Source: Candidatus Fermentibacterota bacterium
GTDB lineage: Bacteria > Fermentibacterota > Fermentibacteria > Fermentibacterales > Fermentibacteraceae
DNA length: 15,930 nt
Assembly: GCA_012523605.1 (NCBI GenBank)
Contig: JAAYTY010000210.1
Location: 1-15,930 of the forward strand
Direction: 5' to 3'
Shown here: positions 1 to 7,155 of the stretch, in pieces
How positions within the stretch are numbered: position 1 is the first letter of the stretch
Layout: every line of letters starts with the position of its first letter
Made by a program: the position numbers and the translations under genes
The notes under the pieces: model-generated
What the model saw: the letters and a program-made list of their open reading frames with translations, nothing else
The model's database searches: none
Told to the model about the DNA's origin: nothing

Positions 1-577
1 CCTCGTCCGATGCGGCGAAGAGAGCCATCTGCCTTCCGGTCAGCTTGTCCGAGACGAGCTTCGAGAAGAAAGCCATCTGCTTCTTCTCGTCGTCTATCTT
101 CACGAGGGGCCGAAGGTGGAACTCGCTGATGTTGTCGGCCAGAAGAAGCCTCTGCCTGATCTCGAGAGGCAGTTTGAGGACGTTGAGCACCTGAGTGATG
201 CGGGCCCTCGAGTAGCCCAGCATGTCCGCGAGCCTGCTGCGGTTCGGTACTATCTCGCGTCTCAGGAGGCCGTCGAAGAACATCGCCTCCTCTATGCAGT
301 TTTCGATCGTCTTGTGCGCGACCGGGATGTGTACGGGGTTCCTCACGACCATCGCCCTGACGGAGATCTTCGAGGCGCTGCGGGCCCACCACAGGGACTT
401 GTGATGGGCGACCAGGACATATCCGGATTCCTCTTCCATGAGCACCGGAGGGAGAACCGGCTCGTCCTCCTCGAATGCCGGATCCCAGTCTCCCGGGGGC
501 GGAAGGCACTCGATATGCTCGATGCGGAACTCCTCGAGCGGCATGTGCTCGACGGGCGAATCTTCGCTCTTCTGCAT
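1..577 (-). CDS. ParB-like DNA-binding protein (3' end beyond window)
   Basis: The first 192 residues are visible; the C-terminus lies outside the window. Residues 113-136 form a helix-turn-helix (SRLADMLGYSRARITQVLNV). The helical segment after it, through about residue 185 (LPLEIRQRLL, then ISEFHLRPLV), matches the central DNA-binding domain of ParB/KorB/Noc proteins. Residues 10-80 sit where the ParB N-terminal nucleotide-binding domain should be, but the GERRxRA box is absent: the stretch after GYVLVA reads HHKSLWWAR. The ATG at 577 is chosen because GGAGG at 588-584 lies six bases before it; the ATG at 583, in the ATGA overlap with miaA, directly abuts that GGAGG. No parA is visible, so a role in chromosome partition is not established. 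A transcription regulator or a nucleoid-associated ParB relative is equally possible. The domain family is fairly sure, the function is not. Confidence 0.8.
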   Translation of the reverse strand, partial: MQKSEDSPVEHMPLEEFRIEHIECLPPPGDWDPAFEEDEPVLPPVLMEEESGYVLVAHHKSLWWARSASKISVRAMVVRNPVHIPVAHKTIENCIEEAMFFDGLLRREIVPNRSRLADMLGYSRARITQVLNVLKLPLEIRQRLLLADNISEFHLRPLVKIDDEKKQMAFFSKLVSDKLTGRQMALFAASDE

Positions 578-579
578 GG

Positions 580-1494
580 TCATCCTCCGGGCTGTGATAT
601 CCATCGGGCGAGCGAGGACTCGTCCGTGCCATCCCACTCGTGATCCCACGGAATCCGCGACAGCATGTTCAACTGCCTTCTGGCGAACCGCCAGGTGTCC
701 GCCTCGATCCTCTGCCGGAGCTCCTCCGGGGTGCAAAGGCCTTCCAGCATATCGAGTACTTCCACGTAGCCGATGGTCCTGCCCAGGGCCGAATCCCGGC
801 CGTAACCCCTGGCCGCCAGATCCTCGACCTCCTCCACGAGCCCCCTCTCGAGCATGCCCGCGGTCCTCGCGGAGATCCTGGCCCGAAGCGTCGTCTGAGG
901 GACGACCATCCTTATGCCGACGATCCCCGCCGGGCCGGATCCGCCCTTTCTGGAGCTGGTCGCCGTCCTGCCCGAGAGGAGAATGATCTCGAGCGCCCGC
1001 AGGGTCCTCACCGTGTCTCCGGTGCGGATCCTGTCGGCAGAGGCGGGATCCAGGCGGTCGAGGAACCTCCTGAGCTCTCCGGGCGAGTCCGATTCGATTT
1101 CGACCAGGGCGTTCCTGAGCGACCGGCAAGTCCCCGGAAGAGCGTCGAGCATTCCGGCGAAGGCCATCAGATAGAGAGCCGTTCCGCCTGCCACGACGGG
1201 CAGGGCGCCTCTCGATCTGATCTCCCCGACCGCTCCGGCGGCATCCATGGAGAAGCGCCATGCCGAATAGCCCTCGTCGGGGTCGAGGATGTCCAGGAGG
1301 TGATGCGGCAGCCTCGCCCTGTCCTCGGGCGCGGGTTTGGCGGTGCCGATGTCCATGCCCCGATAGACCTGTCGTGAGTCGGCGCTGACGACCTCCATCC
1401 CGATCCTGTCCGCAAGCCTGAGCAGAGCTTCGGTCTTCCCGCAGGCTGTCGGCCCGGACAGGACTGGAACCGCAGGCCCGCCGGGCCGGGTCAC
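580..1494 (-). CDS. miaA: tRNA dimethylallyltransferase MiaA
   Basis: MiaA transfers a dimethylallyl group from DMAPP to N6 of A37 in tRNAs that read UNN codons. The 304-residue length is normal for the family. Visible motifs are the P-loop GPTACGKT (14-21), the conserved SADSRQVYRGMDIGTAKP (37-54) that binds A37 and the pyrophosphate, GGTALY (103-108; the family usually has GGTGLY), the GLVEEVEDL and GRTIGYVEVL segments, and the C-terminal TWRFARRQ tract that corresponds to the TRxxAKRQ region. It starts at GTG 1494, sharing GTGA with the mutL stop. The GGGAGG before it abuts the start, so translation probably depends on coupling to mutL. It ends in an overlap with the parB-like gene. mutL-miaA adjacency is common in bacteria. 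A substrate tRNA, Leu(UAA), is encoded upstream in the same unit. Confidence 0.96.
   Translation of the reverse strand: MTRPGGPAVPVLSGPTACGKTEALLRLADRIGMEVVSADSRQVYRGMDIGTAKPAPEDRARLPHHLLDILDPDEGYSAWRFSMDAAGAVGEIRSRGALPVVAGGTALYLMAFAGMLDALPGTCRSLRNALVEIESDSPGELRRFLDRLDPASADRIRTGDTVRTLRALEIILLSGRTATSSRKGGSGPAGIVGIRMVVPQTTLRARISARTAGMLERGLVEEVEDLAARGYGRDSALGRTIGYVEVLDMLEGLCTPEELRQRIEADTWRFARRQLNMLSRIPWDHEWDGTDESSLARWISQPGG
584..588 (-). promoter_or_regulatory. Ribosome-binding site deciding the parB-like start
   Basis: GGAGG is followed by ATGACCATG on the minus strand. The first ATG has zero spacing and the second has the normal six bases, so the second (577) is the better start. The site lies inside the last codons of miaA, so translation of the two genes is probably coupled. 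Confidence 0.6.
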
Positions 1495-3155
1495 CTCCCG
1501 AACCGCCTTTCCAGCTCCTCGAACGGTATCTCGACTATCGTCGGCCTGCCGTGAGGACAGTGAAACGGGTCGTCGGTTGCGAAGAGCATGTCCAGCATCT
1601 CTCTGGCCGTTCCGGCGTCCAGGACGTCCCCGAACTTCACCGCTGCCGCGCAGGCTGCCGCGGCGGCGGATCTCTCATACGGAGCCATGGCGGCTGATGC
1701 AGGGTCGCCCAGCACGGCAAGGGCCTCCGAAAGCGCCGCGAGGCCGGATTTCGCTCCCGCTGGAATCGCGTGAAGCACCACCCGCTCCCCCTCGATCTCG
1801 TAGTCGAAGCCGGCTGCCGTCAGGATGCCGGCCCCCGTGGAGAGAAGGGCTGCGGATTCCGGGTCGAGATCCACCGGCTCGGGAAGGAGGAGCCTCTGGG
1901 ACGGCAGAGTCCCGCCGGAGGACAGGCGGTGCAGAGCCATCTCGTAGAGGATCCTCTCGTGAGCCGCGTGCTGGTCCACGACCACCATGCCGCCCGAGAC
2001 CGACGAAACCAGATAGCTCCGCCCCAGCTGGACCACGGTGGCGGGATCGGGTACGGCGCGGGCGGGTTGCACGGCGGGCATGCCCAGCTCCAGAGCGGCT
2101 TCCATCACTCCGGCAGGGACCGTCCCGGAGCCCGTGAAGGAAGAAGAGGAGATGCAGCCTGTTCCCAGCGAAAAGGCGACGCTCTCCCGCCTGTCTCCGA
2201 TGGCCATCCCTGCGGCGCGAGCCACGGCCGCCTCGATGGAGGAGGGGCTGCGGAAGCGAACCTCCAGCTTGGCCGGGTGGACGTTGTAATCCACCTCGGA
2301 GGCCGGAACGGAAAGGACGGCGACGCTCAGCGGGGTTCCCGCCGGACCGGAGAAGAACCTCTCGACCACCGCGGAGACGATTCTGGCCTGAACCGGCCTT
2401 CCGTTCACTATGACGAATCCCTGGGGGCGGCCCGGGGACCTCCTCTCCTCCAGGATGACGAGCCTGCAGGCGATCCCCCCCTCGGAAGCCGAGACATCGG
2501 TGATGCGCCCGCCGGATGTCATGCCCAGCCTCCTTGCGAGCCTGTCCGGGATGTCGCCGGGATCCAGGGAGAAAACCCTGGAACCGTTGTGGGAGTAGTC
2601 GATCCGTACGTCGAGCCTTGCAAGAGCCAGGGCCGTCAGGTGGCGCGCCATCCAGGCCGCTTCGGTCTCCACCGATCTGAGGAAGCGTCTCCTGGCGGGC
2701 TGATTGAAGAAAAGCCCCGCCACCTCGACGGTCGTGCCCCTGGTTCTCGAAGCCGGCTCGATCCCCTTCAGAACGCCGCCGTCGATCTCCAGGGCCCAGG
2801 CTTCGGCGCCTTCGGACGAGACGATCTTCATGTGGCTGACCGCAGCTATGCTGGGAAGAGCCTCCCCCCGGAACCCGAGGGTCGCCACGCCCTCAAGGTC
2901 GGAAGCCTGCGCCAGTTTGCTCGTAGCATGCCTTCGCACCGACATGAGCAGGTCCTGTCTGCTCATCCCCGAGCCGTCGTCCCTTGCCACGATCGACCGC
3001 CTGCCGCCCTCGAGGGCTTCCACGGAGACGGAGGTGGCGCCTGCGTCTAGCGAATTCTCGACGAGTTCCTTGACCACGGATGCGGGGCGCTCCACCACTT
3101 CGCCCGCGGCGATGAGATTCACGACCTCGTCGGAGAGCACCCTGATGCGGCCCAT
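1491..3155 (-). CDS. mutL: DNA mismatch repair protein MutL, endonuclease type
   Basis: MutL is the ATP-driven coordinator of mismatch repair, acting with MutS. Numbered from ATG 3155 it has 554 residues. The GHKL ATPase motifs are intact: KELVENSLDAGA (29-40), DDGSGM (59-64), RHATSKL (75-81) and TLGFRGEAL (92-100). The C-terminal domain carries the metal-binding nicking motif DQHAAHERILYE (from 394), CPHGRP (533-538) and a terminal FGR. It should therefore cut DNA itself, as in bacteria without MutH. An ATG four codons upstream (3167) is in frame, but its A is the last base of the tRNA-Leu CCA end and only tRNA sequence precedes it. ATG 3155 gives the usual family N-terminus (MGRIRVL) and has AAGGGAG two bases before it, which is close but usable. 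The gene ends in a GTGA overlap with miaA. Confidence 0.96.
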   Translation of the reverse strand: MGRIRVLSDEVVNLIAAGEVVERPASVVKELVENSLDAGATSVSVEALEGGRRSIVARDDGSGMSRQDLLMSVRRHATSKLAQASDLEGVATLGFRGEALPSIAAVSHMKIVSSEGAEAWALEIDGGVLKGIEPASRTRGTTVEVAGLFFNQPARRRFLRSVETEAAWMARHLTALALARLDVRIDYSHNGSRVFSLDPGDIPDRLARRLGMTSGGRITDVSASEGGIACRLVILEERRSPGRPQGFVIVNGRPVQARIVSAVVERFFSGPAGTPLSVAVLSVPASEVDYNVHPAKLEVRFRSPSSIEAAVARAAGMAIGDRRESVAFSLGTGCISSSSFTGSGTVPAGVMEAALELGMPAVQPARAVPDPATVVQLGRSYLVSSVSGGMVVVDQHAAHERILYEMALHRLSSGGTLPSQRLLLPEPVDLDPESAALLSTGAGILTAAGFDYEIEGERVVLHAIPAGAKSGLAALSEALAVLGDPASAAMAPYERSAAAAACAAAVKFGDVLDAGTAREMLDMLFATDDPFHCPHGRPTIVEIPFEELERRFGR

Positions 3156-3157
3156 TT

Positions 3158-3164
3158 CTCCCTT
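3158..3164 (-). promoter_or_regulatory. Ribosome-binding site between tRNA-Leu and mutL
   Basis: AAGGGAG lies just after the tRNA CCA end and two bases before ATG 3155. The spacing is shorter than usual. It is the only purine-rich site between the tRNA and mutL, and it supports the second ATG over the one at 3167, which would have to use tRNA acceptor-stem sequence. Confidence 0.5.
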
Positions 3165-3166
3165 CA

Positions 3167-3252
3167 TGGTGCCGGGGAAGGGATTCGAACCCTTACGGCC
3201 ATGGGCCGACGGATTTTAAGTCCGTCGTGTCTGCCAGTTCCACCACCCCGGC
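3167..3252 (-). tRNA. tRNA-Leu (anticodon UAA), CCA encoded
   Basis: The 86 bases fold as a class II tRNA. The acceptor stem is GCCGGGG paired with CCCCGGC, followed by discriminator A and an encoded CCA. The anticodon stem ACGGA/TCCGT closes the loop CTTAAAA with anticodon TAA (3218-3216). The long variable arm CGGCC-CAT-GGCCG is typical of leucine tRNAs, and the T arm is AAGGG-TTCGAAT-CCCTT. A36-A37-A38 fits the rule for MiaA modification. The final A of CCA is also the first base of an in-frame ATG of the mutL reading frame, so tRNA and mutL are almost certainly one transcript. Cleavage at the CCA end would leave a mutL message with a 12-base leader. Confidence 0.97.
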
Positions 3253-3367
3253 GCCGATGTGTTAACGCAGTAAATATGGAGCGGCTCAGCGCACGGTCAA
3301 AGAGCCGGGATGGATCACGCGGAGGCGCGGGCGGGGCACCTCGGCGCGAGGCAAAGCGGTTTTCCGG
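3253..3367. other. 115-base intergenic gap
   Basis: This separates the end of the cupin gene from tRNA-Leu. It holds the candidate promoter above and a very GC-rich stretch with short hairpins (for example CCTCG/CGAGG at 3339-3351), but no hairpin followed by a T run on the minus strand. Transcription from the upstream operon may therefore continue into tRNA-Leu and mutL. No further gene is seen. Confidence 0.6.
3271..3300 (-). promoter_or_regulatory. Candidate sigma70-type promoter for tRNA-Leu-mutL-miaA
   Basis: On the minus strand TTGACC (3300-3295) is followed after 18 bases by the AT-rich TATTTA (3276-3271). Transcription would start near 3264, about 12 bases before the tRNA. The -35 box matches five of six consensus bases; the -10 box is poor. 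It sits in the only non-coding gap between the two minus-strand units, which supports it. Confidence 0.4.
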
Positions 3368-3745
3368 CTAGACCCTGACCGTGTCCTCCGCGGAGGGGTC
3401 CGTCACCATGGCGCTGAAGCAGATGGCTACGGCGGTCTCGTCACCGCGGTTCTCGAAGGCGTGAGGCACGCCGGGGGCGATGATGACGAGCCTCGGGGCT
3501 CTTCCGGACAGGCTCGTCCTCGCTCCCGTCCGGAGATTCACCACTTCCATTGCTCCCGATAGAACTATCAGATGCTCGTCGCGCCCGGGGTGGGAATGGC
3601 GCCCCCTGGCGCATCCCGGCTCGATGGAGATGGCGTGGAAGCGGGAAGGTGCCGAACCGGCGGGAAGATGCTCCAGCGCGTTGACCACCCAACCCCTGGA
3701 ATCGGCGTGGAGTTCCATGTCCCTGACTTCGATCTCATCCTTCAT
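3368..3745 (-). CDS. Small single-domain cupin protein
   Basis: A 125-residue, one-domain cupin. Motif 1, G(X)5HXH(X)4E(X)6G, is exact at residues 44-64 (GCARGRHSHPGRDEHLIVLSG with H50, H52, E57). Motif 2, PGVPHAFEN, is at 91-99 with H95. All four metal-binding residues are therefore present. The opening (RDMELHADSRGWVVNAL) resembles the FdtA/WxcM sugar-isomerase group and other sugar-related cupins, but the sequence does not fix a substrate. GGGGAGG (3758-3752) lies six bases before the ATG. The gene overlaps the end of uvrC by 11 bases and is the last gene of the operon. A sugar-nucleotide or polysaccharide role would suit the envelope genes upstream; a small-molecule binding role is also possible. 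The family is certain, the function unknown. Confidence 0.85.
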   Translation of the reverse strand: MKDEIEVRDMELHADSRGWVVNALEHLPAGSAPSRFHAISIEPGCARGRHSHPGRDEHLIVLSGAMEVVNLRTGARTSLSGRAPRLVIIAPGVPHAFENRGDETAVAICFSAMVTDPSAEDTVRV

Positions 3746-5540
3746 TCCCGGCCTCCCCTAGACGGCGCAACAGCAATCGGGCCCTTGCCCGGCCCACACC
3801 CGGAACTTCCATGAGCTCCTCCTCGGTCGCCGCCCTGAGTCTCTCCAGGCTCCCGAAGCGGGAGAGCAGCAGAGCTCTCAGCCTCGGACCGATGCCCGGG
3901 ACGTCCTCGAGGCCGGATCTCATCTCTCCCCTGCTGCGGCTCAGCCTGTGGTAGCCGACCACGAACCTGTGGACCTCGTCCCTCATGGCCCGCAGGAGGA
4001 TGACCGGAGGGGAGTCGGGAGGCAGGCTCACCCTCCTCTCTTCCGGCCCCGCTATCAGTGATTCCTCGCGCTTCGCGATGGAAACGAACAGGATCCCCCT
4101 GCCGGCATCTCCCGCAGCCCTCTGCGCCGCCCGGTGCTGGGTGATCCCCCCGTCCACGAGGAAGATGGAAGGTCTCTCCTCCTCAAGGTGCGACAGGTAG
4201 CGGGAAACGGCGTCGGCTATCATCGCGGGATCGTTCCTGCCGATTTCGGAGGGCATCGCGAACCTGCGGTAGCCGGCCTTGTCGGGCCTGCCGTCCCTGA
4301 AGCTGACGAGCGCGGCCACCGGGTATCCCCCGGAGATGGACGAGGCGTCGAGCGCCACCATCCAGGAGGGCGGCGCATCGAGCCCGAAGACGTCCGCGAG
4401 CGCCTCCAGGGCTGCCCTGACCCGCTCTCTGGAGCCTCCCGGCCTCCTCCAGGCGAGCCTCGCCAGGAAGTGTCTGAGGTCAGTGACCGCGAGCTCGACC
4501 AGCTCGCGTCCCGGACCCCTTGCAGGCACCACCAGCCTGACCCTGCGCCCCCTCCTGGAGGAGAGCCACTCCTCGATGAGCCGAGCGTCCTGGGGCTTCT
4601 CGCAGAGCAGAACCTCCCCGGGGATGCCGCCGGTTTCCGAGTAGTAGGATCTCAGCAGAACGGCCAGCCTTTCGGGTGGAGCCGCCAGCCTCCACCTGCT
4701 CTCGAAGGGCAGCCTCACAGTCCCCGTGAATCTCCCGGAGCGCATCTGCAGGATTATGCCCCAGTTCTCCTCTACAGCCGCGACATCCCTGCAGGCGAGG
4801 TCGCGGGCGGATTCAGGCGCAGGCCAGCCGAACGAGTTGAGCCTCGAAGAGAGGTCCCGCCACTTGGCGGCCTCCTCGTACCTCATCGAAGCGGAAGCCT
4901 CCTCCATCCTGCGCTCTATCCCGGCCCTGGCCTCGGCCCAGTCACCTCGAAGGACCGCCAGTACGCCGGCGACGTTCGCGCCATAGGACTCCGCGTCGCC
5001 GGATGCGCAGGGAGCCGGACATCTGGACATCTGTCCCATGACGCACTTCCTGCCGGTCCGGCGCGGATCCGGCATGGAGCATCTGCGGAGAGGGTATGCG
5101 TCCTGGAGGAAGTCCACGAGAGCCCGGAGATTCCTGGAGTCGGGATACGGCCCGAATCTTGGAATGTCCCTCGACCTGTCTATCTTCCTGGTGACGACCA
5201 GTCTGGGGTGCTTCTCGTCGGTGGTGAGCTCCAGGTACGGGAAGCGCTGATCGGCCCTAAGGCGGACGTTCAGGGGAGGTTTGTGCATCCTCACGAGTTC
5301 CGCCTCGAGAACGAGGGCCTCGACCTCGGACCTCGTGACGGTCCACTCTACGGCGCGGGCCCTCGAAAGCAGGAGCCTGTGCCTCTCGTCGCCGGGATTC
5401 CCCAGGTGCCCCCTGAGCCTCTTCGCTATGTCCAGGGCCTTGCCTATGTAGAGAATGCGGCCCGACCCGTCCAGGAACCTGTACACTCCCGGCAGGTGCG
5501 GCGCGGCGGAGGCGGAAGCCTCAAGGACCGTCCGGGCCAC
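3735..5540 (-). CDS. uvrC: UvrABC system protein C (excinuclease subunit)
   Basis: UvrC makes both incisions in nucleotide excision repair. The 601 residues show, in order: a GIY-YIG nuclease domain (GVY 18-20, YIG 31-33) for the 3' cut; four cysteines (C154, C166, C174, C178) in the positions reported to hold an iron-sulfur cluster; a UVR helix that binds UvrB (about 205-235); an RNase H-like nuclease domain for the 5' cut, with D398, D463 in LVDGG and H524 in RDEVHRF; and two helix-hairpin-helix motifs (about 545-590). The usual D-I-S-H sequence at the first catalytic aspartate reads DASS here, and DGGxGQL reads DGGITQH, so this is a divergent member with the main catalytic residues kept. 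It starts at GTG 5540, inside the last 20 bases of murJ, with no clear ribosome-binding site. It is probably translated by coupling to murJ. Confidence 0.95.
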   Translation of the reverse strand: MARTVLEASASAAPHLPGVYRFLDGSGRILYIGKALDIAKRLRGHLGNPGDERHRLLLSRARAVEWTVTRSEVEALVLEAELVRMHKPPLNVRLRADQRFPYLELTTDEKHPRLVVTRKIDRSRDIPRFGPYPDSRNLRALVDFLQDAYPLRRCSMPDPRRTGRKCVMGQMSRCPAPCASGDAESYGANVAGVLAVLRGDWAEARAGIERRMEEASASMRYEEAAKWRDLSSRLNSFGWPAPESARDLACRDVAAVEENWGIILQMRSGRFTGTVRLPFESRWRLAAPPERLAVLLRSYYSETGGIPGEVLLCEKPQDARLIEEWLSSRRGRRVRLVVPARGPGRELVELAVTDLRHFLARLAWRRPGGSRERVRAALEALADVFGLDAPPSWMVALDASSISGGYPVAALVSFRDGRPDKAGYRRFAMPSEIGRNDPAMIADAVSRYLSHLEEERPSIFLVDGGITQHRAAQRAAGDAGRGILFVSIAKREESLIAGPEERRVSLPPDSPPVILLRAMRDEVHRFVVGYHRLSRSRGEMRSGLEDVPGIGPRLRALLLSRFGSLERLRAATEEELMEVPGVGRARARLLLRRLGEAGNEG

Positions 5541-7155
5541 GTTTTGTCAGGAGACGCCAGGCCACGGCGGCCGTTCGGCCCCCGGCGGCGGCGAAGACGA
5601 CGAACTGCAATGCGAAGCAAGCGACTCCGGCAGCCAGCAGAGATGTCAGACCGTTGAACAGGGACCGGGCCACCGATGCGGAAACCCATCCCCGAAGAAG
5701 GACCGCCGCAGCGGCTGATGCCGCCGTGGCGGGAAGCATCGCCAGCCATGCCCTGGGAGGCACCCCCCTGCACCGCCCGGTCCTGCGTCTCAGAGCCAGC
5801 CGCAGAAGCAGGAGGTTCGCCGCCGAAGACAGCGTTGTCGCGAGCGCGATCCCACCCACCGGGCGCGAGAACCCCGAGGCCCGGAATGCGAGTGATAGCG
5901 TGATGTTGAGCGGGATGTTGATTCCCATGGAGATCATCCCGATCCTGAAAGGAGTTGCGGTGTCCTTCAAGGCGTAGAACACCGGAGCCGTGATCTTCGT
6001 GGCGCCGAAGAATACGAGACCCGCGGAGAAGAAGACGAGCGAAGCGGTCGTGAGCTCGACGGATTCAGCATCGAAAGCCCCGCGGGCCATGAGAACGGTG
6101 ACTATCTCCCGTCCGAAGGCGGCTGTGTAGATCGAGGCGGGCAGCATCAGGAGCGCGAGTCCGAGAGTCGCGTATCCGAGCGTCACCCTGGCCTCGGCGA
6201 GCCGTCCGAGAACCGCCTGTCTGCTCAGGGTAGGAAGCAGGGCGGTGGCGAGCGCGACGGCGAATACGCCCAGAGGAAACTGCATCACCCGGTTTCCGTA
6301 GGACAGGGCCGCGACGCTCCCCGGGTCGAGCATCGAGGCCATCACCTGGTCCACCATCACGTTGACCTCGGCTACCATGAGGCCGAACAGCGCCGGCAGA
6401 GCGAGCCTGGCGACCCCCGCCAGGTCCCTGTCGCCGAAGCCGGGTGTGAGGCGATAGGCGAATCCCGTCCTGCGGAGCGCGGGGAGCTGGATCGCGAGCT
6501 GGAGGAATCCACCGAAGAGCACGCCGACCGAGTAGCCCCATACCGGCGAGCCCTGCCTCCACGCTGAGGCGAGGCCGAACAGGCCGCCGAGGGCCGAGAC
6601 GTTGAAGAGGACCGGGCCCAGGGCAGGTGTGACGAAGTGTCTGCTGCTGTTGAGGATCCCCATCACGACAGCGCCCGTGCCGACGAAGAGCACATAAGGG
6701 AATAGAAGCCTGAGCAGTCCGGTGGAGAGTTCGAGCTTTCCCGGGACGGCGGAGAAACCCGGCCCGAAGAGGCGCGCGAGGAGCGGTGAGAAGACCATTC
6801 CCAGGGTCACGAGCACTGCGAGGCACGCGGCAGTGGCGTTTATCGCACCCGATCCGAGACGCGACGACCTCGCGGTGTCTCCGCCGAGCAGGAAGCCGGT
6901 GTATGTCGGAACGAAAGCCGCGCTGACCGTCGACTCCCCGAAGAGGCGCCTGAGGGTGTTGGGAATGATGAAAGCGAGAGTGAAGGCATCGGCCGCGGTT
7001 CCTGTGCCGAGCACCGCGGCCTGGGCGATGTCCCTTGCGAGGCCCAGCACCCTGCTCAGCACGGTGAGGGAGCTCATCGAAAGGGTGGCGCGCGCCACCC
7101 GCCTGCCCTCCTCCACCGGAGTGCCTACGTGGGAAGCCGTGCTATCTGGGTCCAT
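5521..7155 (-). CDS. murJ: Lipid II flippase MurJ (MviN)
   Basis: MurJ flips the peptidoglycan precursor lipid II across the inner membrane. The 544-residue protein is hydrophobic throughout, in line with the 14-helix MurJ fold. Its N-terminal signature is clear: SRVLGLARD (34-42), TAADAFTLAFIIPNTLR (about 53-69) and the following RLFGESTVSAAFVPTY. The arginines and aspartates that line the MurJ cavity (around R35, R41, D42, D56, R69/R70) are present. About 20 extra polar residues precede the first helix. GGAGG (7165-7161) lies five bases before the ATG. The gene overlaps the glycosyltransferase by 14 bases upstream and uvrC by 20 bases downstream. It is the only recognised peptidoglycan gene here and anchors the envelope reading of the operon. 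Confidence 0.94.
   Translation of the reverse strand: MDPDSTASHVGTPVEEGRRVARATLSMSSLTVLSRVLGLARDIAQAAVLGTGTAADAFTLAFIIPNTLRRLFGESTVSAAFVPTYTGFLLGGDTARSSRLGSGAINATAACLAVLVTLGMVFSPLLARLFGPGFSAVPGKLELSTGLLRLLFPYVLFVGTGAVVMGILNSSRHFVTPALGPVLFNVSALGGLFGLASAWRQGSPVWGYSVGVLFGGFLQLAIQLPALRRTGFAYRLTPGFGDRDLAGVARLALPALFGLMVAEVNVMVDQVMASMLDPGSVAALSYGNRVMQFPLGVFAVALATALLPTLSRQAVLGRLAEARVTLGYATLGLALLMLPASIYTAAFGREIVTVLMARGAFDAESVELTTASLVFFSAGLVFFGATKITAPVFYALKDTATPFRIGMISMGINIPLNITLSLAFRASGFSRPVGGIALATTLSSAANLLLLRLALRRRTGRCRGVPPRAWLAMLPATAASAAAAVLLRGWVSASVARSLFNGLTSLLAAGVACFALQFVVFAAAGGRTAAVAWRLLTKRGPDGP

Noticed and set aside
1770..3050. Long open frame on the plus strand opposite mutL
   Set aside because: mutL is certain on the other strand. 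The plus-strand product has low-complexity, arginine/glycine/proline-rich composition and no recognisable domain. Such frames are expected opposite GC-rich genes.
3339..3351. Hairpin CCTCG/CGAGG as a terminator after the cupin gene
   Set aside because: The stem has five base pairs and no T run follows on the minus strand. It is too weak to call an intrinsic terminator.
4134..5657. 507-codon open frame on the plus strand opposite uvrC
   Set aside because: It is a shadow of uvrC and the end of murJ, with no motif and no ribosome-binding site.
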